Source of the DNA: Desulfocapsa sp.
GTDB taxonomy: Bacteria; Desulfobacterota; Desulfobulbia; Desulfobulbales; Desulfocapsaceae
DNA length: 13,202 bases
Direction: 5' to 3'
Assembly (NCBI GenBank): GCA_029934815.1
Contig: JAOZLM010000032.1
Coordinates: forward strand, 1 to 13,202
This document shows, one piece after another, positions 7,559-13,202 of this stretch; the stretch's first letter is position 1, and each line of letters starts with the position of its first letter. The translations under genes were made by a program, and so were the position numbers. The notes beneath the pieces were generated by a model that worked only from the letters and a program-made list of their open reading frames with translations, had not been told where the DNA came from and made no database searches.

Positions 7559-7685
7559 GATGGATTTGTAAAAAACTCCATATTCGAGGCGCGGAAAAAA
7601 CAAATTATTTCGGCGTACTAAAGTACGTCGTAATTATTTGTTTTTTGCAGCAACGAAGAAGATGGAGAGTTTTTACAAATCCATC
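7559..7685. repeat. Dispersed imperfect palindromic element, copy 2
   Basis: A 127-bp element. Its termini GATGGATTTGTAAAAA (7559-7574) and TTTTTACAAATCCATC (7670-7685) are perfect 16-bp inverted repeats. The inner arm pairs AAAAAACAAATTATTTCG with CGTAATTATTTGTTTTTT, capped by CGGCGTAC-TAAA-GTACGTCG. The segments between outer and inner stems pair poorly yet are nearly unchanged from copy 1 (1049-1174), notably CAGCAACGAAGAAGATG on the right side. It lies in the divergent promoter region, and one end reaches to within 32 bases of the oxidoreductase start. Confidence 0.88.
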
Positions 7686-7716
7686 ACATTTAACTGATGA
7701 AAATTTAACTAGCAAT

Positions 7717-7733
7717 CAGTACAATACAGTACA
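7717..7733. repeat. CAGTACA direct repeats, one helical turn apart
   Basis: CAGTACA occurs at 7717-7723 and again at 7727-7733, a 10-base period that would put both on the same face of DNA. They lie about 50 bases before the DarA-like start codon, a natural place for an activator or repressor site. Chance cannot be excluded for 7-mers. Confidence 0.35.
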
Positions 7734-7750
7734 GATGGATTCTAAAAAAC
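7734..7750. repeat. Fragment resembling the terminal inverted repeat of the palindromic element
   Basis: GATGGATTCTAAAAAAC matches the first 17-18 bases of the full elements (GATGGATTTGTAAAAAAC), with one base missing and one changed, and lies 48 bases beyond copy 2. It could be a solo end left by deletion or by a nested insertion, or chance in an A-rich region. Confidence 0.4.
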
Positions 7751-7780
7751 ACAAATACAAACAGCCACAAAACAGATAAC

Positions 7781-8692
7781 GTGAAAAAAGTACTGATCCT
7801 CTATTATTCGCAAAGCGGGCAATTGCAAAATGTCCTGGACAATATAATTGCACCCATGCAGCAGGATAGTAATATCAGCTGTGATTACAAAGCAATAAAA
7901 CCAAAGAACCCTTTTCCGTACCCATGGAACTTTTATGAGTTTTTTGATGTTTTTCCGGAATCAGTCTATTTAAACGGTTGTGAAATTGAAGATCTCGATA
8001 CCGAAGAAGAATACGATCTGATTATTCTTGGCTATACCGTCTGGTTTCTCTCCCCGTCTCTTCCTGTCACCGGATTTCTGCAAAGTGCTCAGGCGAAAAA
8101 ATTATTGAAAGATAAACCGGTAATCACCGTTATTGCCTGCCGTGATATGTGGCTAACGGCTCAGGAAAAGATGAAGTCTCTCTTGAGCGATATAAACGCC
8201 CGACTGATTGACAATGTTGTTCTCAGCGATCAGGGAAAATCCATCCACTCTTTTGTCACTACACCCAGATGGATGCTGACCGGTAAAAAAGATGCATTCT
8301 GGTTGTTCCCTAAGGCAGGTGTGGCAAAAGATGAAATAGAAGGCGCTTCACGTTTTGGGAAACGCCTCTGCACCGCCCTTGCAGAAGATCGTGAAACGAA
8401 AAATGATCCGCTCCTTGGCAATCTTAATGCAGTAAATGTGGTGGGAAAACTTATAGCCACAGAGCGTATCGCCCACAGAAGTTTTTTGATCTGGAGTAAA
8501 CTTATCAAAAAAGCCGGTCAGCCCGGATCTAATGGCCGTAAAATTGTGATCACTATTTATTCTTTTTTTCTGCTGGCTCTGGTACTCACCATTGTTCCGA
8601 TAAATATTATTATCCGCAAGCTGCTCTACCCTTTTCGGAAAAAACAGATTACAAAGGCTATCAACTATTACGAAGGCCCTTCCGGAAAATAA
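7781..8692 (+). CDS. darA: DarA-like flavodoxin-fold enzyme of dialkylresorcinol biosynthesis (annotated in databases as dialkylresorcinol condensing enzyme)
   Basis: A 303-residue protein whose N-terminus has a flavodoxin-type phosphate-binding loop, VLILYYSQSGQLQNVLDN (residues 4-21), and a second flavin-loop-like segment ILGYTVWFLSPSLPV (82-96). This fits an FMN-binding fold. In known dar systems DarA works with ketosynthase DarB and is thought to aromatise the cyclised intermediate to a 2,5-dialkylresorcinol. A C-terminal hydrophobic helix (about 255-278) followed by RKLLYPFRKK suggests attachment to the inner membrane, as suits a lipid-like substrate. The start is a GTG at 7781; it is the only reasonable start just before the conserved MKKVLILYY, yet no Shine-Dalgarno sequence is visible, hinting at weak or regulated translation. 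It is the first gene of a six-gene run, six bases before the DarB-like gene. Family assignment rests on my recognition of the sequence and on the DarB partner; the symbol is by similarity. Confidence 0.8.
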   Translation: MKKVLILYYSQSGQLQNVLDNIIAPMQQDSNISCDYKAIKPKNPFPYPWNFYEFFDVFPESVYLNGCEIEDLDTEEEYDLIILGYTVWFLSPSLPVTGFLQSAQAKKLLKDKPVITVIACRDMWLTAQEKMKSLLSDINARLIDNVVLSDQGKSIHSFVTTPRWMLTGKKDAFWLFPKAGVAKDEIEGASRFGKRLCTALAEDRETKNDPLLGNLNAVNVVGKLIATERIAHRSFLIWSKLIKKAGQPGSNGRKIVITIYSFFLLALVLTIVPINIIIRKLLYPFRKKQITKAINYYEGPSGK

Positions 8693-8698
8693 GAGCAG

Positions 8699-9850
8699 AT
8701 GCCACAACAAGTTTATATTACGCATATTTCATCCTTTTTCCCCAACGATCCTGTATCCAATGACGATATGGAGTCAATCCTTGGCGAAATAGGTGGGCGT
8801 CCTTCACGGGCTAAAAAGCTTATCCTGCGCTCCAATAAGATCAAATCTCGATACTATGCTATTGATCCTAAGACAGGCAAAGCATCACACAGCAACACAG
8901 AACTGACAGCTGAGGCAATCCGTAATCTGCAGAATATGGGTTGTGATCTAAGCACACTCTCTCTTCTGGCCTGTGGTACCACCCTGCCAGACCAGATTAT
9001 GCCCAACCATGCATTAATGGTACAAGGGGAATTACAGCTTCCTCCTTGTGAAGCTGTGGCTACTTCCGGAATCTGTCTGTCCGGCATGATGGCTCTCAAA
9101 TATGCATATCTTTCCATAAAAGCACAAGAAACCTCAAACGCCATTGCCACAGGTTCTGAAAATGTATCATCTCTAATGCGCGGTCACCTTTTTAAGGAAG
9201 AATCCAAAAAAGGTGAAGAGCAGCTGAAAAAAAACAAAAATGAGATCGCCTTTGAAAAAGATTTCCTGCGCTGGATGCTGAGTGATGGCGCAGGTGCTGT
9301 ATGGATGAGTGACCAGCCCCGTACCGACGGTTTATCCCTCCGCATCGACTGGATAAAACAGACATCCTATGCAGGCGAGCTACCCACCTGCATGTATTCT
9401 GGCGCTGACAAAGAAGAAAACGGCAAACTCAACGGCTGGCGAACATTTTTACCACAGGCGTGGATGGATCATTCAGTGTTTGCCATTAAACAGGACGTAA
9501 AACTGCTCAACGAAAAGATCATCGAATATACTGTGACTAAACCGCTGCAAACACTTGTGGATAAAGGGATGGTTCAGGCAGACAAAGTCGACTGGTTCCT
9601 TCCCCATTACTCATCAGGCTATTTTCGGGATAAGGTATACGATGGAATGGTGACTGCGAATTGTGGTATTTCGCAGGAGAGATGGTTCAGCAATCTTAGT
9701 AGCAAAGGCAATACAGGTTCTGCTTCCATTTATATTATTCTTGATGAACTTTTCCATTCAGGAAAACTTAAAAAAGGCGAGAACCTTCTCTGTTACATCC
9801 CTGAGAGTGGACGTTTTTCCACCGCTTTTATGCAGTTAACAGTGGTGTAG
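8699..9850 (+). CDS. darB: DarB-like 3-oxoacyl-ACP synthase III (ketosynthase/cyclase)
   Basis: A KAS III-type thiolase-fold enzyme of 383 residues, longer than FabH (about 320) because of insertions such as the charged segment around 165-190. Likely catalytic residues are C126 in TSGICLSGMM, H303 in WFLPHYSSGYF and N338 in SKGNTGSASI, the normal Cys-His-Asn set. The N-terminus YITHISSFFPNDPVSNDDME with ILRSNKIKSRYYAID is characteristic of the DarB branch rather than of housekeeping FabH. DarB is known to join two beta-ketoacyl thioesters and cyclise the product to a dialkylcyclohexanedione-type intermediate that DarA aromatises. The start has a weak AAGAG just upstream and lies six bases after the DarA-like stop. 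It should act in the cytosol on acyl-ACP substrates; no ACP gene is in this window. A chain-starting KAS III role is an alternative, but the DarA neighbour makes it less likely. Confidence 0.85.
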   Translation: MPQQVYITHISSFFPNDPVSNDDMESILGEIGGRPSRAKKLILRSNKIKSRYYAIDPKTGKASHSNTELTAEAIRNLQNMGCDLSTLSLLACGTTLPDQIMPNHALMVQGELQLPPCEAVATSGICLSGMMALKYAYLSIKAQETSNAIATGSENVSSLMRGHLFKEESKKGEEQLKKNKNEIAFEKDFLRWMLSDGAGAVWMSDQPRTDGLSLRIDWIKQTSYAGELPTCMYSGADKEENGKLNGWRTFLPQAWMDHSVFAIKQDVKLLNEKIIEYTVTKPLQTLVDKGMVQADKVDWFLPHYSSGYFRDKVYDGMVTANCGISQERWFSNLSSKGNTGSASIYIILDELFHSGKLKKGENLLCYIPESGRFSTAFMQLTVV

Positions 9851-9852
9851 CA

Positions 9853-10272
9853 ATGGAAACAGCTAACGTTCCCCAACAGGATATCTCAACCTATTCAGGC
9901 AATAAAAAGGCGATGTATGCCACACAGGAAAATGGTGAATATACCACTGTCGCCTCAACTGGCTGGAGCGTTGAAGAAGAGGTAACCAAACAGGCCTTAC
10001 AGGAACTTGAACGGTTGGCAGATAATGCCTGGCAGGCAGTGTGTTCCGGTACATTTTCCCCTCTTTATTTCCACATGTACAATCGTCGAATGGATCTGCC
10101 AACCCTTGCACAGAGTACTGGCTTTTTTCAGTGGCGGGTGAAACGCCACTTTAAACCCGCCATTTTCAGGAAACTGCCTGTAAAAACCATGACCCGCTAC
10201 AGCGACGCTCTTGGCTTAAGCTGTGAAATTCTTTGTACCCTTCCGTCAGAAAGGGTTCCAAAAGATGACTGA
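9853..10272 (+). CDS. Small uncharacterised protein with HTH-like C-terminal region, linked to dar/BtrH genes
   Basis: A protein of 139 residues. I know no biochemical function for it, though similar small proteins seem to sit between DarB and BtrH-type genes in flexirubin-like loci (recollection, not checked). The first ~35 residues look disordered. An amphipathic, acidic helix follows (about 38-65, VEEEVTKQALQELERLADNAW), and the C-terminal part looks like a compact helical, HTH-like unit. That part comprises RMDLPTLAQSTGFFQWRVKR (79-98), then HFKPAIFRKLPVKTMTRYSDALGLS (in part 99-123). Its spacing resembles Cro/XRE-type domains (LA..TG...WRVKRHF). It could be a local regulator or a non-DNA-binding scaffold for the enzymes. 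It starts two bases after darB and its last eight bases overlap the next gene. An internal ATG at 9913 is a possible alternative start because homology seems to begin near there. Confidence 0.72.
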   Translation: METANVPQQDISTYSGNKKAMYATQENGEYTTVASTGWSVEEEVTKQALQELERLADNAWQAVCSGTFSPLYFHMYNRRMDLPTLAQSTGFFQWRVKRHFKPAIFRKLPVKTMTRYSDALGLSCEILCTLPSERVPKDD

Positions 10273-11260
10273 CACCCATTTCAAACATGATCATTTTGCC
10301 CACTGCGAAAGTGGAGTGATGTCTCTTATGCTGCGCCATCACGGTTTAGATCTCTCTGAGCCCATGGTTTTTGGTCTGTCTGCTGGGATTATGTTTGCCT
10401 ATATTCCTTTTGTCAAACTTGGCGGTATGCCGCTTATTGCCTATAGAAATATGCCTCGTGGTATCATCAAGGGCTTACAAAAAAATATCGGCATCAAAAT
10501 GAAACTGCACACTTTTTCCAATCCGGAAAAAGGTACGGCAATGCTCAACACGCTTCTTGAGCAGGGTAAATTTGTCGGCGCACAAACTTCTGTATTCTGG
10601 CTGCCTTACTTCCCGCCTGAGATGCAGTTCCACTTTAACGGACATAATCTGATTGTTTACGGCAGAGACAAAAACGAATATCTGATTAGTGATCCGGTAT
10701 TTGAAAATCCAGTTCGCTGTGAAATCCAGGATCTGCAAAAAGCACGTTTTGTCAAAGGAGTAATGGCTCCAAAAGGGCTTTTGTACTATCCTGAATTTGT
10801 TCCTGCTGAGATTGATTTTGAACGGGTTTTACCACAAGTAATCCGTAAAAATGCCAAATCGATGCTCAAAACACCGGTTCCCATTGCAGGAGTGAGCGGC
10901 ATTCGGGCTCTTGCCAGAAAGATTGTAAAACTTGCAAAAAAAGAGCCTCGTTACGCATCACTGTTTCTGGGTCATATCGTACGAATGCAGGAAGAAATTG
11001 GTACAGGCGGAGCAGGATTTCGTTTTATCTATGCCAGCTTCCTACAGGAATCCGGGGTAATACTAAATAGTCAACTTCTTGCTGAAAGCTCACAGGCAAT
11101 GACAACTGTTGGAGATGAGTGGCGGGAATTTGCTCTTATGATTGCAAAAGCGATCCGCAATAAGCAGGGAAAAAGCATCGATTTTAAAGCTATCAGTGAC
11201 AAATTGCTTTCTGTTGCTGATTCTGAAGCTGAAGTATACAAAAGACTAATCCAGATATGA
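10265..11260 (+). CDS. BtrH N-terminal domain and DUF4872 protein, predicted cysteine acyltransferase
   Basis: A 331-residue protein with an N-terminal BtrH-type domain (about 8-165) and a C-terminal all-helical DUF4872-like part (about 195-325, from LARKIVKLAKKEPRYASLF on). BtrH of butirosin biosynthesis moves an acyl group from an acyl carrier protein to an amine, using a papain-like Cys-His-Asp set. The matching candidates are C14 in HFAHCESGVM, H127 in HFNGHNLIVYG and D143 in ISDPVFENP. FGLSAGIMFAYIPF (36-49) is the usual glycine-rich segment after the cysteine helix. I chose ATG 10265 because it overlaps the previous gene (ATGACTGA) and puts the Cys at the family position; an upstream in-frame GTG at 10223 would lie inside that gene. 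In this setting it may acylate the resorcinol hydroxyl or form the polyene ester, releasing the product from its carrier (inference). The stop overlaps the ABC ATPase start by four bases (ATGA). Confidence 0.82.
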   Translation: MTDTHFKHDHFAHCESGVMSLMLRHHGLDLSEPMVFGLSAGIMFAYIPFVKLGGMPLIAYRNMPRGIIKGLQKNIGIKMKLHTFSNPEKGTAMLNTLLEQGKFVGAQTSVFWLPYFPPEMQFHFNGHNLIVYGRDKNEYLISDPVFENPVRCEIQDLQKARFVKGVMAPKGLLYYPEFVPAEIDFERVLPQVIRKNAKSMLKTPVPIAGVSGIRALARKIVKLAKKEPRYASLFLGHIVRMQEEIGTGGAGFRFIYASFLQESGVILNSQLLAESSQAMTTVGDEWREFALMIAKAIRNKQGKSIDFKAISDKLLSVADSEAEVYKRLIQI

Positions 11261-11982
11261 TTTCCGTCAACAATCTCTCAAAACGATACAAGGCACATAC
11301 CGCCCTTGATCATGTTAACCTTGAGGTAAAACAGGGGATCATCTTAGGACTTCTCGGGCCAAACGGAGCCGGTAAAACAAGCCTTGTTTCCATCCTCAAC
11401 GGCCTGGTGCCTTATAATGAAGGCAATGTTTCAATCTTTGGCCTGCCGCTCAAAGAAAATCAGAAAGAAATCAGAAGCCGTAGTTCATTTATTCCGCAGG
11501 CATTTGCCTTTTATGAAAACTTAACGGTCATGGAAAACCTGCAGTTTTTTGCAGGCATCCAGAGAATCACAGGCAGTGAGCTGCAACAGGCCATTGATTC
11601 TGCAATTGCCACAAACCGTCTGCAGACAATGCTGAATAAACGGGCACTCTCGCTCTCAGGCGGACAAAAACAGCGCTTAAACATTGCCATCGGCCTCCTC
11701 AACGACCCTGAACTTCTCTACTTCGATGAACCCACCGCAGGCATTGACCCTGAACTACGTAACAATATTCTGGATACCATCTTATCATTCAAAGATTCCG
11801 GAAAAACCATTATTTACACTTCTCATTATATGCAGGAAATTGAGCAGATATGTGATGAGGCAGTGATTATCCATCATGGAAAAATCATCTGCCACAAACC
11901 ACTTGCAGCTCTTCTTCAGGAAAATGATCCACAGATAACACTCGAATCTATTTACCTCTCTCTCACAGCAGGTCAGGACTAA
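11257..11982 (+). CDS. ABC transporter ATP-binding protein (ABC-2 type exporter)
   Basis: The 241-residue nucleotide-binding subunit of an exporter. All motifs are intact: Walker A GPNGAGKTS (34-42), Q-loop Q81 in FIPQAFAFYENLT, signature LSGGQ (133-137) followed by KQR, Walker B LLYFDEPT (153-160), D-loop AGID and switch histidine H190 in YTSHYMQE. The sequence type (FYENLTVMENLQFFAGI, SHYMQEIEQICD) is that of the CcmA/NatA/YhhJ-partner group that pairs with ABC-2 permeases. It overlaps the BtrH-like gene by four bases and ends one base before its permease, so the three should be co-translated. It probably drives movement of the dar-pathway product or its precursor across the inner membrane; the substrate is inferred from context only. 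Confidence 0.93.
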   Translation: MISVNNLSKRYKAHTALDHVNLEVKQGIILGLLGPNGAGKTSLVSILNGLVPYNEGNVSIFGLPLKENQKEIRSRSSFIPQAFAFYENLTVMENLQFFAGIQRITGSELQQAIDSAIATNRLQTMLNKRALSLSGGQKQRLNIAIGLLNDPELLYFDEPTAGIDPELRNNILDTILSFKDSGKTIIYTSHYMQEIEQICDEAVIIHHGKIICHKPLAALLQENDPQITLESIYLSLTAGQD

Positions 11983-11983
11983 C

Positions 11984-13144
11984 ATGCTGACTCAGATGCT
12001 ACGCAAAGAATTTATTCTTATCCTGCGGGATAAGCATAGTCTGGCCGCCCTCTTTATCATGCCTTTTCTCTTTATACTGATTATGAGCATGGCACTGAAA
12101 GATACCTTTAATAATGAACGTGCTCTCTTAAATTATGAAATAATTGATCTTGATAAAAGCCATGAAAGTAAAACACTTCAGGATTTTATGCTGACCAGTT
12201 CGTTTCTGCATAAACAGACAGAAGAGAGCAAAAACACAACCCACCTCACCATCTCAATCCCAAAAGGATTTGCCGAAAGCCTGCTCGAGGAAAACAGAAA
12301 AGAACCACTACTGCAACTGACAGCCGCTCCCGATGTTAAACAGGAAATGGTGCTGATCTTTCAGGCAAAACTCACAGCAGACATCATGGCTCTGCGCCTG
12401 ATGCAGATTCAGGAAAAGATTGCGCCACTGCTTCCGGCAAACCAAACATTTCCGGATCTAACCGATTTCCAATCAAAAGACTTTTTGCAAATCGACTACA
12501 AGGGAATGCAAAATAATGAGCAGCCCACGTCAACACAGCAATCTGTCCCTTCATGGATTGTGTTTGGAATGTTCTTTGTCATTATCCCCATGTCCACAAT
12601 CTTTATAGGCGAACGCAAGCAAAACACGTTAATGCGTATGGCAAGTATGAATATCTCAGTGCCTGCTCTTTTTGCCGGAAAAGTCATTCCGTACATCATA
12701 ATAAACCAGTTTCAGGTCTTGCTGATGATTTGTGCTGGAGTTTTTGTTGTGCCTCTCCTTGGCGGCGATGCTCTCACTATTGGCCACTCTGTTTCCGGAC
12801 TGATTCTTGTTTCGTGCTCGTTAAGTATTGCGGCCATCGGCACCTCGGTGCTCATTGCAATCCTTGCAGGTACAGTTGAGCAAGCGACAACCATTGGCGG
12901 ATTGCTCAATATTCTCTTTGGAGCTATTGGCGGAGTTATGGTTCCGAAAATGTATATGCCGCAATCCATGCAGACATTTTCTAACGTTTCCCCGATGTCC
13001 TGGGGACTGGAAGGATTTCTTGATATCTTTCTACGGGGATATGGTTTTGCTGATGTGATTCCTGAATCACTGGCACTTTGTGGTTTTGGCGTTTGCTTAC
13101 TGCTAGTGGCTGCTTTTATCTTCAATAAACGCATAAGCATATAA
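11984..13144 (+). CDS. ABC-2 type transporter permease (YhhJ/NatB-like)
   Basis: The 386-residue membrane subunit of the ABC exporter. Its layout is typical of ABC2_membrane_3 permeases: a short cytoplasmic N-terminus LRKEFILILRDK, TM1 (about 18-38), a large extracytoplasmic domain (about 40-187), then five helices (about 190-208, 235-258, 268-292, 301-322, 362-381). The conserved cytoplasmic coupling segment GERKQNTLMRMASMNIS lies at about 209-225, and VSPMSWGLEGFLDIFLRG at about 335-352. The periplasmic domain is of the type seen in exporters of lipids, antibiotics and other hydrophobic molecules. It appears full-length and closes the six-gene operon; only one permease is present, so it would act as a homodimer with two ATPase copies. 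AGGA of the preceding gene's last codons can serve as ribosome site for the ATG at 11984. Confidence 0.92.
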   Translation: MLTQMLRKEFILILRDKHSLAALFIMPFLFILIMSMALKDTFNNERALLNYEIIDLDKSHESKTLQDFMLTSSFLHKQTEESKNTTHLTISIPKGFAESLLEENRKEPLLQLTAAPDVKQEMVLIFQAKLTADIMALRLMQIQEKIAPLLPANQTFPDLTDFQSKDFLQIDYKGMQNNEQPTSTQQSVPSWIVFGMFFVIIPMSTIFIGERKQNTLMRMASMNISVPALFAGKVIPYIIINQFQVLLMICAGVFVVPLLGGDALTIGHSVSGLILVSCSLSIAAIGTSVLIAILAGTVEQATTIGGLLNILFGAIGGVMVPKMYMPQSMQTFSNVSPMSWGLEGFLDIFLRGYGFADVIPESLALCGFGVCLLLVAAFIFNKRISI

Positions 13145-13147
13145 AAA

Positions 13148-13175
13148 ATTGTTTTTCATATACATCGAAAACAAT
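13148..13175. repeat. AT-rich inverted repeat after the permease gene
   Basis: ATTGTTTT (13148-13155) and AAAACAAT (13168-13175) form a perfect 8-bp inverted repeat around 12 bases, four bases after the permease stop. The stem has little GC and no T-tract after it, so it is a weak terminator at best. It could equally be an operator for whatever starts beyond 13202. I see no gene start in the last 58 bases. Confidence 0.35.
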
Positions 13176-13202
13176 CTATTCTATTATCCTCACGGTCGAC
13201 CA

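Larger units (their letters stand above)
7528..7780. promoter_or_regulatory. Divergent intergenic control region between the oxidoreductase and DarA-like units
   Basis: About 250 bases separate the two start codons and must hold the promoters of both transcription units. Copy 2 of the palindromic element takes up the half nearer the oxidoreductase. The half nearer darA (7686-7780) is AT-rich and holds ATTTAACT twice (7688-7695, 7703-7710) and CAGTACA twice with a 10-base period (7717-7723, 7727-7733). I see no convincing -35/-10 pair. Confidence 0.5.

Noticed and set aside
7528..7581. Longer N-terminus of the FAD oxidoreductase starting at 7581
   Set aside because: The extra 18 codons come partly from the palindromic repeat, and the ATG at 7527 has a ribosome site and places the FAD motif at the N-terminus.
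8348..8725. 125-codon minus-strand open frame opposite the DarA-like gene
   Set aside because: Antisense shadow of the conserved DarA-like frame, spanning the darA-darB junction without any motif of its own.
10223..10264. GTG start at 10223 for the BtrH-like protein
   Set aside because: It would lie 50 bases inside the previous gene and add residues that do not fit the family; ATG at 10265 gives a normal short overlap.
12712..13140. 142-codon minus-strand open frame opposite the permease gene
   Set aside because: It is fully antisense to a clear ABC-2 permease, low in hydrophobic pattern, with no recognisable domain; a shadow frame.

Overview
The window (about 44% GC by eye) looks like chromosomal DNA of a Gram-negative bacterium. 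The gene families, the Sec signal peptide on a periplasmic sensor, and a long dispersed palindrome of a kind I associate with sulfate-reducing and related Desulfobacterota (formerly Deltaproteobacteria) suggest that group. This is inference, not proof. No tRNA, rRNA, CRISPR array, transposase or phage gene is visible.

Left part (1-5432), a mixed housekeeping and sensory region. It opens inside a TrkH-type potassium channel subunit whose N-terminus lies outside the window. Next come copy 1 of a ~126-bp imperfect palindrome and a TVP38/TMEM64 (DedA-like) membrane protein. A broken CreC-like histidine kinase remnant follows, squeezed between a hairpin and the tail of the next gene. On the minus strand is a 712-aa periplasmic-sensing diguanylate cyclase (two bacterial extracellular solute-binding modules, one TM helix, GGDEF with an intact I-site). 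A NarL/FixJ-type response regulator is divergent from it.

Right part (5492-13144), a specialised-metabolism locus of two divergent transcription units. The minus-strand pair encodes a phytoene-desaturase/RetSat-like FAD oxidoreductase and an isoprenylcysteine carboxyl methyltransferase-like membrane enzyme, with stop and start fused as TAATG. The six plus-strand genes are almost without gaps: DarA-like flavodoxin-fold enzyme, DarB-like ketosynthase III, a small protein with an HTH-like C-terminus, a BtrH_N/DUF4872 acyltransferase-like protein, an ABC ATPase and an ABC-2 permease. DarA and DarB make the 2,5-dialkylresorcinol ring from two beta-ketoacyl precursors; in flexirubin and aryl-polyene producers such a ring is esterified to a polyene acid.

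My working model (inference) is that DarB joins and cyclises two acyl chains and DarA aromatises the product. The BtrH-like protein may transfer an acyl group, the ABC pair may move the lipid across the inner membrane, and the divergent oxidoreductase and methyltransferase may tailor a chain or polyene. No acyl carrier protein, chain-building ketosynthase or dehydratase is inside the window, so the locus probably continues to the right of 13202 or draws on fatty-acid synthesis. The ~250-bp divergent control region between the two units holds copy 2 of the palindrome, a fragment of its terminal repeat, and short direct repeats that could be operators.
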